This document shows positions 56,082 through 64,000 of a DNA stretch of 64,000 nt, one piece after another (the first letter of the stretch is position 1; each line of letters starts with the position of its first letter). Under the pieces are notes generated by a model. That model saw nothing but the letters and a program-made list of their open reading frames with translations. It was not told where the DNA came from and searched no databases. Both the position numbers and the translations under genes were made by a program. The stretch is from Marinomonas aquiplantarum (lineage in GTDB: Bacteria > Pseudomonadota > Gammaproteobacteria > Pseudomonadales > Marinomonadaceae), in NCBI RefSeq assembly GCF_003314975.1, contig NZ_QNRF01000003.1, forward strand, positions 62,001 through 126,000, in the 5' to 3' direction.

Positions 56082-57697
56082 GCCTCGTTGGATTCGTTTA
56101 ATGCCAAAATCATCGGGTCACTGCTCATGGAACTGGCACCAAACGCCTTACTAAAGAAGTAACCTTGACCAACATCACAGCCAAACTGACAGAGTAAATT
56201 GAGCTGATCTTCATTGGCAATCCCTTCTGCAATCACCTTCAAGCCCAATTTATGACTCAAACTAATAATGGCATTGGTCAATGCAGCATGACTTTGGTCT
56301 TCAATGATATCGCGAATAAAGACCTGATCTATTTTAATCGAATGGAAAGGCAGATCTTTCAAATAACTGAGGCTTGAGTAACCGGTACCAAAGTCATCAA
56401 TGGCTAGGCTAAAGCCAAGCTGGCTCATTTTTCGTAACAACTCAGCACAGCCCACCGCATCTTCAATCAGAATCGACTCTGTTACTTCAATTTCAAGGGA
56501 TTTCGGGTTGACCTGATAGCGCTCCAATAAGGTCAGCAAATTAGGCAAAAAATCGGCTCTTTTTAGCTGAGCAGCCGAACAATTAACGGCAATAGGAGGG
56601 ACTTTCAAGCCCTGCTTTTGCCATTCAAGGATATGACGAAAGGTTTGTTCAAACACCCACTCACCCAAGGGTAAAATAATACCTGACTGCTCTGCGATGG
56701 GAACAAACTCCGCTGGCGACACACTGCCCAGTTCTTCATCCTCCCAACGCAATAACGCTTCCAACCCAACACACTGCTGCGTTACAAGGTCCACTTTAGG
56801 TTGAAAATGCATCTCTAACTGTTCATTTTCAATGGCACGGCGCAAACGTGTTTCAATCCGCACGTTACGCGCAAAACGACGCCCCATCTCACCATCATAG
56901 AAATGATAAGTAGCTCGGCCTGAACGCTTCGCCTCATAGACGGCCAAATCGGCATTTTTAATTAAGGTCATGGCATCAGTGCCAAATTCTGGATACCAAG
57001 CCACACCAATGGAACAACCAATGTTTAACGTCAGGCCATCAATGAAATAAGTCTGACTGACCTGCTGAATGACCTCTTGTGACAGAGACTCTAAATGTGA
57101 AATCGGCTGATCTGGCTGCGCTTCTAACACGACTAAAAAAGCATCGCCACCAAAATAGCCGAGTACAGCCTGATCAGGAAACACAGACGTAAGACGCTGA
57201 GCGACTTTGGCTAATAACTTGTCACCCACTTCATGACCAAACGCTTCATTGATAGTTTTAAAATGATCCAGATCCAATACAAAGGTCGCTAGCCATTTTG
57301 ATTCTTGCTGACATACCACAAGTCGCTCAGTTAATAACTGCTGCACTTTATAACGACTCAATAAACCTGTCATTGGGTCAATTTCAAAGTCTTTATTAGC
57401 AAGAGCCAATGCCTGTCGATGATTTCGATTTAAACGATGAACAAAGACACCAAGAAGGATGCCCAACAAGGTAAAGATCAAACTGGGAGTGATGACAAAC
57501 AACCAATTTACGCCAGCTAATTGATTTTCTAGGGGCAGTGCATGAGCCGTTGTCGATAAGACATAATCAAGCAGTTCCATATCCTGATCGATATGACGAG
57601 TTTCCGCTAAATAAATGATCAGGCTCGTCAATAAACCGAACAAACACACTAACCCAAACACAAAAAATGGAGACTTGTTACTCACAACCTTATTCAT
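56078..57697 (-). CDS. EAL-domain protein with degenerate GGDEF
   Basis: The 539-aa membrane protein has two N-terminal helices (about residues 12-31 and 64-86), a GGDEF domain and an EAL domain. The signature loop is FGGDAFL, with Ala replacing Glu, so diguanylate cyclase activity is unlikely. The EAL domain keeps GLEALLRWED, the Asn in VNCSAAQL, Glu in EVTESIL, Asp-Asp in AIDDFGTGYSS, Lys in IKIDQVFI and Glu in VIAEGI, so it is probably an active cyclic-di-GMP phosphodiesterase. A GTP-binding regulatory role for the GGDEF part is possible. Confidence 0.9.
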   Translation of the reverse strand: MNKVVSNKSPFFVFGLVCLFGLLTSLIIYLAETRHIDQDMELLDYVLSTTAHALPLENQLAGVNWLFVITPSLIFTLLGILLGVFVHRLNRNHRQALALANKDFEIDPMTGLLSRYKVQQLLTERLVVCQQESKWLATFVLDLDHFKTINEAFGHEVGDKLLAKVAQRLTSVFPDQAVLGYFGGDAFLVVLEAQPDQPISHLESLSQEVIQQVSQTYFIDGLTLNIGCSIGVAWYPEFGTDAMTLIKNADLAVYEAKRSGRATYHFYDGEMGRRFARNVRIETRLRRAIENEQLEMHFQPKVDLVTQQCVGLEALLRWEDEELGSVSPAEFVPIAEQSGIILPLGEWVFEQTFRHILEWQKQGLKVPPIAVNCSAAQLKRADFLPNLLTLLERYQVNPKSLEIEVTESILIEDAVGCAELLRKMSQLGFSLAIDDFGTGYSSLSYLKDLPFHSIKIDQVFIRDIIEDQSHAALTNAIISLSHKLGLKVIAEGIANEDQLNLLCQFGCDVGQGYFFSKAFGASSMSSDPMILALNESNEA

Positions 57698-57858
57698 TCC
57701 ACCGCCATTATGTATGCCATTCTGAATACTTTCCCTTAAATTCCATTAACTCTACCTAAAAACCCTAACTTGAACACGGAATATCTCATTGAAAAGGGTA
57801 TTTATGCTATTTTTCTGCTATTCTCTGGCAAAATTTTATTCGATTAGACAGGCCTTTT

Positions 57859-59241
57859 GTGACCCAATTCCAAGATACTCTTAAGCAACAATTACCGACT
57901 AAACTAACCAGTCTGCTTTCAGACATGGGGTTTACCCGATTCACGCCGATTCAGGAGCAAAGTTTGCCTCCCATTATGGATGGCAAAGACATTCTGGCAC
58001 AGGCTCAAACAGGCAGTGGCAAAACACTTGCTTTCGCTATCGGTGTATTGCTTAAAATCAATCCACGTTTTTTTGGTGTGCAAGCCTTGGTCATGTGCCC
58101 GACTCGCGAATTGGCCGATCAAGTATCAAAAGAAATCCGCAAAGTGGCCCGTTTTCAAGAAAACATCAAGGTATTGAGTCTCTGCGGAGGCATGCCATTC
58201 GGCCCACAAATTAACTCGTTAGAGCACGGCGCTCACATTGTCGTCGGTACTCCAGGCCGTCTAATGGAGCATCTACGCAAAGGCACATTGCGTTTGAATG
58301 CGCTAAACACGCTGGTATTAGACGAAGCGGATCGCATGTTAGACATGGGCTTTGTTGACAGCATTCGTGAAGTCGTTGAACTGACCCCAAAAGAAAAACA
58401 GACCTTACTTTTCTCTGCCACCTATGGTGACAACATTGAAGCACTCAGTGCTGAGTTTCAGCGTCAACCGGTCAGTATCAAGGTCGAAGTACAAGAAGAC
58501 TTAAAACCCAATATCGAACAATTTTTTGTGCGCAGTGAAAACGCTAACAAGACCGCCGCTTTATTGAACTGCTTACAACATTTTGCCCCGCGTCAAGCCA
58601 TTGTGTTTTGTAATACCAAAGCAGAATCACAAAACGTTGCAGACTGGTTAGATGATCACAAAGTCGCTGCACAAGCCATTCACGGTGATTTGGAGCAAAA
58701 GCAGCGAGACCAAGTGTTAGTTCGCTTCAGTAACCAAAGCAGCTGTATCTTAGTGGCAACCGATGTAGCAGCACGCGGCATCGACGTGAAAGAGATTGAT
58801 CTGGTCGTCAATTATGACACCACTCGAGACACTGACGTTCACACTCACCGTATTGGACGAACTGGCCGTGCCGGTGCAGCTGGTGTTGCTGTCAATTTGA
58901 TCACCTCAAAAGACGATTATAAAGTGCGTGACATTGAAAGTCGTTTTGACATCAAAGCCAACTTTATTGAATTAGAGGAAGCGGATCCGACTTACCGTTT
59001 AGTACCGGAAAAAACCACTATTGCTTTTGATGCTGGCCGTAAAAACAAGCTTCGTCCTGGTGACATTCTAGGGGCGCTAACCGCTGGCCTAGGGTTAGAC
59101 AAACAACAAGTGGGCAAAATAGATATCTTTGATTTCCATGCTTATGTAGCCGTTGATAACCAAGTGGCTAAGAAAGTCGTAAAAGCATTGGAAAACAAAA
59201 AGATTAAAGGCCGAAATATCCGTGCGCGTATTTTAAGGTAA
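57859..59241 (+). CDS. dbpA: ATP-dependent RNA helicase DbpA
   Basis: DbpA is a DEAD-box helicase that acts on 23S rRNA during 50S assembly. The 460-aa protein starts at GTG 57859. Motifs are FTPIQEQSLPPI, AQTGSGKT, PTRELADQ, VLDEADRMLDMGF, FSATYGD, ARGIDVKEID and HRIGRTGRAG. The C-terminal RNA-binding domain, KLRPGDILGALTAGLGLDKQQVG and IDIFDFHAYVAV, is specific to DbpA. It is followed after two bases by a VanZ-like gene. Confidence 0.95.
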   Translation: MTQFQDTLKQQLPTKLTSLLSDMGFTRFTPIQEQSLPPIMDGKDILAQAQTGSGKTLAFAIGVLLKINPRFFGVQALVMCPTRELADQVSKEIRKVARFQENIKVLSLCGGMPFGPQINSLEHGAHIVVGTPGRLMEHLRKGTLRLNALNTLVLDEADRMLDMGFVDSIREVVELTPKEKQTLLFSATYGDNIEALSAEFQRQPVSIKVEVQEDLKPNIEQFFVRSENANKTAALLNCLQHFAPRQAIVFCNTKAESQNVADWLDDHKVAAQAIHGDLEQKQRDQVLVRFSNQSSCILVATDVAARGIDVKEIDLVVNYDTTRDTDVHTHRIGRTGRAGAAGVAVNLITSKDDYKVRDIESRFDIKANFIELEEADPTYRLVPEKTTIAFDAGRKNKLRPGDILGALTAGLGLDKQQVGKIDIFDFHAYVAVDNQVAKKVVKALENKKIKGRNIRARILR

Positions 59242-59243
59242 TC

Positions 59244-59636
59244 ATGATGACAAGGATGTTCGCACTGATCCAAGCCCCTTGGCTGCAACTGGTTGGTTTT
59301 TTAGCTGGCTTCATTATCATCAGTCTTGCCACCTTAACACCAATGGAACAACTACCTGCCGTCCCAGGTTCAGACAAACTGCATCATGTCATTGGTTTTG
59401 GGGGCTGGGCATTCATGTGCGCGTTTGGTCCTTTTAAACGCTTTTTATACCTGTCGGTGTTCATTTTTCTATGGGGCGGTGCCATTGAATTGATTCAACC
59501 TAGTGTCAATCGGTATGGTGAATGGTTGGATTTCTATGCCGATGCTCTGGGAGTGTGTCTGATTGTCATCCTCCGATCCACCCTATTCTATCGCGCTAAA
59601 ATCCGCCAACTTAGTGAAAGCCAAGACAAGAACTGA
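59244..59636 (+). CDS. VanZ-family membrane protein
   Basis: The 130-aa product has about four helices. SDKLHHVIGFGGWAFMCAFG and IELIQPSVNRYGEWLDFYADALGV are typical of the VanZ family, whose role outside glycopeptide resistance is unknown. ATG at 59244 directly follows the dbpA stop; ATG at 59247 is also possible. Confidence 0.8.
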   Translation: MMTRMFALIQAPWLQLVGFLAGFIIISLATLTPMEQLPAVPGSDKLHHVIGFGGWAFMCAFGPFKRFLYLSVFIFLWGGAIELIQPSVNRYGEWLDFYADALGVCLIVILRSTLFYRAKIRQLSESQDKN

Positions 59637-59678
59637 TAAAGTATAACCGTTCGGTCAAATATTTTAGAGAGAGATAAG

Positions 59679-60983
59679 ATGACGCACTTAAAAGCTTGGC
59701 GCGCGGCCATAGTCCACTGTATTGCAGACCCAAAAGACGTTGGTACAGAAGCGGCTTACGAGTATTTTGAAGACGGCATATTGGTTGTCGATGGCGATAA
59801 GATTCATGCTTTAGGTGATGCCAGTACTTTATTGCCTACGTTACCAGACTCTCTCCACATTGAGCATCATCCGAACGCCATCATAACACCTGGTTTTATT
59901 GACACTCATATTCATTATCCGCAAACCGATATGATTGGCTCTTATGGCGAACAATTGCTGACTTGGCTGAATACCTATACCTTCCCAGAAGAATCCAAAT
60001 TCAGTGATAAAGATCATGCTCGAGATGTCGCAGAACGCTTTTTAGCTGAGTTATTGCGCAATGGCACAACCACGGCTTTAGTCTTCGGCACCGTTCATAA
60101 GGTGTCAGTAGATGCTTTTTTTGAAGCCAGTCAAGTACATAACTTGCGTATGATTTGCGGTAAGGTGATGATGGATCGTAATGCGCCAGATTATCTAACC
60201 GATACATCTGAAACGAGTTATCAGGAAAGCAAACAACTGATTGAGAAATGGCACAATAACGGCCGTTTGCACTATGCCATCACACCTAGGTTTGCACCAA
60301 CCAGCTCGGATCAGCAGCTTGCATTAGCAGGCAAATTACTCAGTGAATACGATGATGTTTACTTGCACACGCACTTATCTGAGAACAAAGACGAATGCGC
60401 TTGGGTACAAGAACTCTTTCCAAACAGTCAACACTATCTTGATGTCTACGATCAAAATCAGTTGCTCAGTGAGCGCTCAGTCTTTGCTCATGGCATCCAT
60501 TTGTGTGATCACGAATACCAAAGGTTGAACGAAACCGGATCAGCCATCTCTTTTTGTCCAACCTCTAACCTGTTTATTGGCAGTGGCTTATTTAAGCTCA
60601 GCAAGGCCGAACAACATAACGTCAATGTGGGTTTAGGAACAGACGTGGGCGGTGGCACCAGCTTCTCAATGCTGCAGACAATGAACGAAGCCTACAAAGT
60701 CATTCAATTGCAAAATGAAAATTTAAACCCAATCAAATCATTGTACTTGTCCACCTTAGGTGGCGCTAAAGCACTGAGGTTGGAAGATAAAATTGGTAAC
60801 CTTGCGGTGGGAAGTGAAGCGGACTTTATCCTATTAGACAAACACGCTACGCCTTTGCTTCATTCACGCTTGGCCTTGTCAAAGAACATAGAAGAAAGTC
60901 TGTTTGTCTTCATGACCATAGGGGATGATCGAGCCATTCAAGCCACCTACTCCGCAGGACAATGTGTTCACCGGCGTGCTTAA
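59679..60983 (+). CDS. guaD: Guanine deaminase
   Basis: GuaD converts guanine to xanthine. The 434-aa amidohydrolase has the zinc site PGFIDTHIHYPQTD, the conserved GEQLLTWLNTYTFPEE, and HTHLSENKDE, HGIHL and GLGTDVGGG, which supply the other ligands. A Shine-Dalgarno-like AGAGAGAT precedes the ATG. With the hypoxanthine phosphoribosyltransferase at 1.85 kb it belongs to purine salvage/catabolism. Confidence 0.95.
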   Translation: MTHLKAWRAAIVHCIADPKDVGTEAAYEYFEDGILVVDGDKIHALGDASTLLPTLPDSLHIEHHPNAIITPGFIDTHIHYPQTDMIGSYGEQLLTWLNTYTFPEESKFSDKDHARDVAERFLAELLRNGTTTALVFGTVHKVSVDAFFEASQVHNLRMICGKVMMDRNAPDYLTDTSETSYQESKQLIEKWHNNGRLHYAITPRFAPTSSDQQLALAGKLLSEYDDVYLHTHLSENKDECAWVQELFPNSQHYLDVYDQNQLLSERSVFAHGIHLCDHEYQRLNETGSAISFCPTSNLFIGSGLFKLSKAEQHNVNVGLGTDVGGGTSFSMLQTMNEAYKVIQLQNENLNPIKSLYLSTLGGAKALRLEDKIGNLAVGSEADFILLDKHATPLLHSRLALSKNIEESLFVFMTIGDDRAIQATYSAGQCVHRRA

Positions 60984-61000
60984 CACCATGTCACAGGCGT

Positions 61001-61031
61001 CATGAATAGAATGAACAATGCGCTATTCATG
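61001..61031. other. Stem-loop after guaD
   Basis: GTCATGAATAG and CTATTCATGAC pair perfectly over 11 bp with a 9- to 10-base loop. No T run follows, so it may be a processing or stability element rather than a terminator. Confidence 0.5.
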
Positions 61032-61071
61032 ACGACTTCTTCCCTCAGCATAACGAAGGAGACAAGCTAAC

Positions 61072-61230
61072 ATGCATTCTCAAGCTGTCATTGCACTGGG
61101 CGCTTTTGCCATTTTTTTTGTGGGCATTGCCTTAACCATTTGCTTGGTGATACTGAAAAAAATGCGCCAGCAAAACGCACATAAACAGACACCGACTGCT
61201 AAAAGCTCAGATAATCAGAAAAATCATTAG
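61072..61230 (+). CDS. Small single-pass membrane protein, 52 aa
   Basis: The ATG at 61072 has AAGGAG ten bases upstream. The 52-aa product has a hydrophobic helix (about residues 5-28, VIALGAFAIFFVGIALTICL) and a basic, polar tail rich in Lys and Gln. It resembles many small inner membrane proteins but no family is recognised. It lies between guaD and a convergent gene. Confidence 0.6.
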   Translation: MHSQAVIALGAFAIFFVGIALTICLVILKKMRQQNAHKQTPTAKSSDNQKNH

Positions 61231-61255
61231 ACGCAGAAAACACGGGTGACCTTAA

Positions 61256-61759
61256 TTAAGGGTACAGCCGCACAATCCCAGTTTTGCCTTCAAAATCCCC
61301 CAGTATCCAAACTTTTTCAAACACATGAGGTTCTGGAATACGGATCAAATGCTCTACCGCTTTAATGTCTTCCTGTCGCCAAGCCGGATGCGCATTACGT
61401 ATGACCAACCACACTCGTTCAGTCCGATAACGTTTGCCTGCTTTATTCTCTAAAATCCTATTCAGGGCTTTTAATAACCGCTCTTCCACTGGCTCTTGTT
61501 TTAATTGCGCGAGTACCTGATGGGTCTGAGGCGTCAAATGCCGCCCAAGAATTTCCATCGCCTCTTCTTCTGAACCATATAAATGCGCAATTTCTAAATC
61601 AAGACGCTCCCCTTCAAAGACACACGACACATCTGGGCGCATGGGGTCATTGTGCCATATGTGACGAATCGGCTTGCCGGTGTTTTTTTCATAACAACGC
61701 ATAAAGAGTTTGGCGGCTTGATGCTCTAGCTCGATTTTTTCTCTCTCACTGTCTTGCAT
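61256..61759 (-). CDS. Conserved-looking protein of unknown function, 167 aa
   Basis: The ATG at 61759 has AGGAGG upstream. The 167-aa product reads RPDVSCVFEGERLDLEIAHLYG in its first half, with D...E..A spacing that recalls PD-(D/E)XK nuclease-like folds, then a helical middle and a final strand-rich VWLVIRNAHPAW ... VWILGDFEGKTG. The nuclease suggestion is weak and no lysine in the usual ExK position is seen. No named family is recognised. The gene is divergent from the drug transporter. Confidence 0.65.
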   Translation of the reverse strand: MQDSEREKIELEHQAAKLFMRCYEKNTGKPIRHIWHNDPMRPDVSCVFEGERLDLEIAHLYGSEEEAMEILGRHLTPQTHQVLAQLKQEPVEERLLKALNRILENKAGKRYRTERVWLVIRNAHPAWRQEDIKAVEHLIRIPEPHVFEKVWILGDFEGKTGIVRLYP

Positions 61760-61851
61760 TGACGCCTCCTAAATACGACATGACGCGATTGCACACTTCC
61801 TTATTTTGTACACATAAACGCAAACGGAACTTCATAAATCCTAAGTATAAT

Positions 61852-63159
61852 ATGAAATTATTCGAACTCATTTCCAGTGGGTTCACACGCTTAAATCACC
61901 CCAATGGAACCCCTATGGAAAACGCCCATAACAATACTCAAGCCTCCGGCATGCAGGCAAAGGAATTCACTGTCCTGGTCGCCCTTCTTATGTCTATTGT
62001 TGCCATCTCAATTGACGCTCTCTTACCGGCTTTGGGCATTATTGGCAATGACCTTGGTGCCGTCACCGCCAACCAACCTCAGCTGCTCATCAGCATGTTG
62101 TTTTTAGGGATGGCATTAGGACAACTTATTTGTGGTCCGCTTTCAGATGCGCTAGGTCGCCGTCCGGTGTTATTTTCAGGCTTCACCCTTTACCTTATTG
62201 GCACCTTAATTTGCTATCAAGCAAATAACCTCGAAATGCTAATGATTGGGCGCTTTATACAAGGCTTAGGTGTTGCCGGACCATATATTTCGGCAATATC
62301 TCTTGTTCGTGATTTATTTCACGGCGCACAAATGGCACGCATCATGTCATTGGTGATGATGATTTTTGTACTGGTACCAGCCATTGCGCCGACACTTGGC
62401 CAAGGTATTATGCTGATTTCTGACTGGCGCGGTATTTTCGAGTTGTATCTCGTTTACGCTATCATTTTGATGCTGTGGATCTTCTTCCGTTTAAAAGAGA
62501 CTCTGCCGAAAGAACACCGTATTGCGTTTTCAACAAAAGGCTTTTATGACGGCTTTAAAGAAGTGGTCACCAACCGAATCACAGCAAGCTATACGATTTG
62601 TATGGGGTTGTTTTTTGGTAGCTTTATTGGCTATTTAAACTCGTCTCAGCAAATCTTCCAGGTGCAATTTGAAACCGGCAATCTGTTTTCAGTCTACTTT
62701 GGCGTATTGGCTTTAGTGCTTGGCGTATCATCCCTAATCAACTCTAGAGTGGTTGAAAAGTTTGGAGCTCGACACATTGCCTTTCGCGCTATTTGCTTAG
62801 TCGTAGTCGCTTCCGCGATATTCTTGAGCTTACATGCCTTTGTGGAGATCAATCTGTGGATGTTTATGCTCTACGCAAGCGTCTTATTTTTCTGCTTCGG
62901 TTTGCTGTTTGGTAACGTCAACGCTCTGGCGATGGAGCCTATGGGGCACGTTGCTGGAATCGCCTCAGCCATTATAGGCTCTGTTTCTTCTATCATGTCG
63001 ATGTCAATTGGCACCGTGATTGGCCAAATGTATGACAATACGCTGATTCCTATTTCAGCTGGCTTTGTGATCATGGGCTCACTTGCCCTCGCCATTATGT
63101 TTTGGGCCGAAAAAGGTCGTATCGAAGACCTACCGCAAGTCGGAAGTGCCTCGGCCTAG
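61852..63159 (+). CDS. Bcr/CflA-type drug efflux transporter (MFS)
   Basis: The product is a 12-helix major facilitator. The core begins KEFTVLVALLMSIVAISIDALLPALG, the N-terminal part of Bcr/CflA members, followed by LGMALGQLICGPLSDALGRRPVLF and GRFIQGLGVAGPYISAISLVRDLF. Three starts are possible: 61852 (435 aa, weak site), 61915 (414 aa, GGA before it) and 61759 (overlapping the divergent gene, unlikely). Exact start is unsettled. The TetR gene downstream is convergent and may control it. Confidence 0.85.
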   Translation: MKLFELISSGFTRLNHPNGTPMENAHNNTQASGMQAKEFTVLVALLMSIVAISIDALLPALGIIGNDLGAVTANQPQLLISMLFLGMALGQLICGPLSDALGRRPVLFSGFTLYLIGTLICYQANNLEMLMIGRFIQGLGVAGPYISAISLVRDLFHGAQMARIMSLVMMIFVLVPAIAPTLGQGIMLISDWRGIFELYLVYAIILMLWIFFRLKETLPKEHRIAFSTKGFYDGFKEVVTNRITASYTICMGLFFGSFIGYLNSSQQIFQVQFETGNLFSVYFGVLALVLGVSSLINSRVVEKFGARHIAFRAICLVVVASAIFLSLHAFVEINLWMFMLYASVLFFCFGLLFGNVNALAMEPMGHVAGIASAIIGSVSSIMSMSIGTVIGQMYDNTLIPISAGFVIMGSLALAIMFWAEKGRIEDLPQVGSASA

Positions 63160-63241
63160 CATTTCGCGAACACCTTATGAAGCCAAAAAGCTCGCACGAT
63201 GAATAGGCAATCGTTGCGAGCTTTTTGTTTTCTTGCTCTCG

Positions 63242-63805
63242 TTAGTGGCGGCCAATAATCGGCTCTAACTCGGACAACAAATCCGCTTGCGAAATAGCTG
63301 GCTGCTTTAGCAAGGCTGGCAACAGCAAAGATCGCCGAGTAACCGCATCCAATAGTCGATAGGTGTCATCTGATACTTGATAAAGGTCTTTCCAACGCTG
63401 CAGTATATTTTCAAGCCGCCCTTCAAATTGCGCAAAAAGCGCCATCGATGAGGCCGACATTTTGTGCTGCTCGCCAATAAAAATTCGATACACAGCTAGC
63501 CACTCAGGTTTCGAAACCCAGGTTTGCCAAAGGGTCAGCCAAGCTGCCAAAGGCTCTTGCGACACTGATTGCTGATAAGTTTCGAAGCTGGCCGATAAAC
63601 TTTGCTCAGCGGCCTCAGATAAGCTTTCTAGCACCTGTTCCCACAAAACCAATTTCGTCGGAAAGTTACTGTAAACCGTTGGTTTAGAAACGGCGGCGGC
63701 ATTCACTACTTGATCAATACTCGTGCCTTGATAGCCTTGTATTGTAAACAACTCACACGCTGCCGACACGATATGCGCTTTTTTACTGGGTCTTCCCCTA
63801 GCCAT
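63242..63805 (-). CDS. TetR-family regulator
   Basis: The 187-aa regulator has the TetR helix-turn-helix (about residues 9-55: KAHIVSAACELFTIQGYQGTSIDQVVNAAAVSKPTVYSNFPTK in pieces) and a helical ligand domain with WLTLWQTWVSKPEWLAVYRIF. The start follows AGAGGAA. Regulation of the adjacent drug transporter is suggested only by position. Confidence 0.88.
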   Translation of the reverse strand: MARGRPSKKAHIVSAACELFTIQGYQGTSIDQVVNAAAVSKPTVYSNFPTKLVLWEQVLESLSEAAEQSLSASFETYQQSVSQEPLAAWLTLWQTWVSKPEWLAVYRIFIGEQHKMSASSMALFAQFEGRLENILQRWKDLYQVSDDTYRLLDAVTRRSLLLPALLKQPAISQADLLSELEPIIGRH

Positions 63806-63913
63806 GTTTCCTCTAACCTTAGTCGAAGTGTTTAATGCCTCATTCTAACTTATTGATGTTAATAAGCCGTCAAATATGTCTTTATCCAAGAAAATGACAC
63901 CCAAGTCAGAACA

Positions 63914-64000
63914 CTATGACTGCCCTTGAAAAACCGTCATGCCTGCTGGGATTTCATACCAATCTTGCTTTTCCGACACCCAAATGTGAGCGGTTGGTTG
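63914..64000 (-). CDS. C-terminal end of a GFA-family protein (cut by window edge)
   Basis: The last 28 codons of a minus-strand gene end at TAG 63914. They read AHIWVSEKQDWYEIPAGMTV and FQGQS, matching the C-terminus of GFA (glutathione-dependent formaldehyde-activating/CENP-V-like) domain proteins, which bind zinc. The rest is outside the window. Function beyond family membership is not inferred. Confidence 0.6.
   Translation of the reverse strand, partial: QPTAHIWVSEKQDWYEIPAGMTVFQGQS

Overview
The window looks like a chromosome segment of a marine gammaproteobacterium of the Oceanospirillales, most like Marinomonas. This rests on the genes seen: a complete Na+-translocating NADH:quinone reductase operon with its maturation genes, NhaB, a TRAP transporter, a fatty acid cis/trans isomerase, and lipid A/core genes of the KdkA/LpxL type. 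No database search was possible, so the genus is an inference.

Layout. 1-2.5 kb: the 5' part of tig (minus), tRNA-Arg(TCU), a possible 42-aa membrane protein with its own terminator, a YihY-type membrane protein and a hypoxanthine phosphoribosyltransferase. 2.5-11.2 kb: a minus-strand block nqrABCDEF-apbE-nqrM-sthA covering the sodium-pumping complex, its FMN attachment, its iron-site maturation and a transhydrogenase. 11.5-16.3 kb: folX, mfd and csiV. 16.3-21.5 kb: a NarL-type two-component system and a three-gene TRAP transporter. 21.8-29.2 kb: sohB, nhaB, the conserved group dnaQ-rnhA-methyltransferase/gloB, and mltD. 29.2-36.4 kb: ppnP, a LysR regulator that seems to start at ATT, a DEAD-box helicase, a DUF1285 protein, an MTHFR-like protein, and heptosyltransferase, kdkA and lpxL for lipopolysaccharide.

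36.4-42.9 kb is the accessory part. It has REP/BIME-like repeats, debris of an oxidoreductase gene, a DUF4160/DUF2442 pair whose first gene has an in-frame amber codon, and two attC-like sites next to genes of unknown function. There is also a 2.4-kb insert, carrying an unknown 430-aa protein and a NUDIX hydrolase, bracketed by direct repeats of the 3' end of the neighbouring luciferase-like oxidoreductase gene. No integrase or transposase is visible.

42.9-64 kb returns to core content: luciferase-like oxidoreductase, cti, two small acidic proteins, a permuted GTPase (rbgA-like), a possible small RNA, an ACP phosphodiesterase, a five-gene peptide ABC transporter followed by a LysR regulator, an EAL protein with a degenerate GGDEF motif, dbpA, a VanZ-like protein, guanine deaminase, a Bcr/CflA drug transporter, a TetR regulator and the end of a GFA-family gene at the right edge. 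Non-ATG starts are common in the window (GTG, TTG and probably one ATT).
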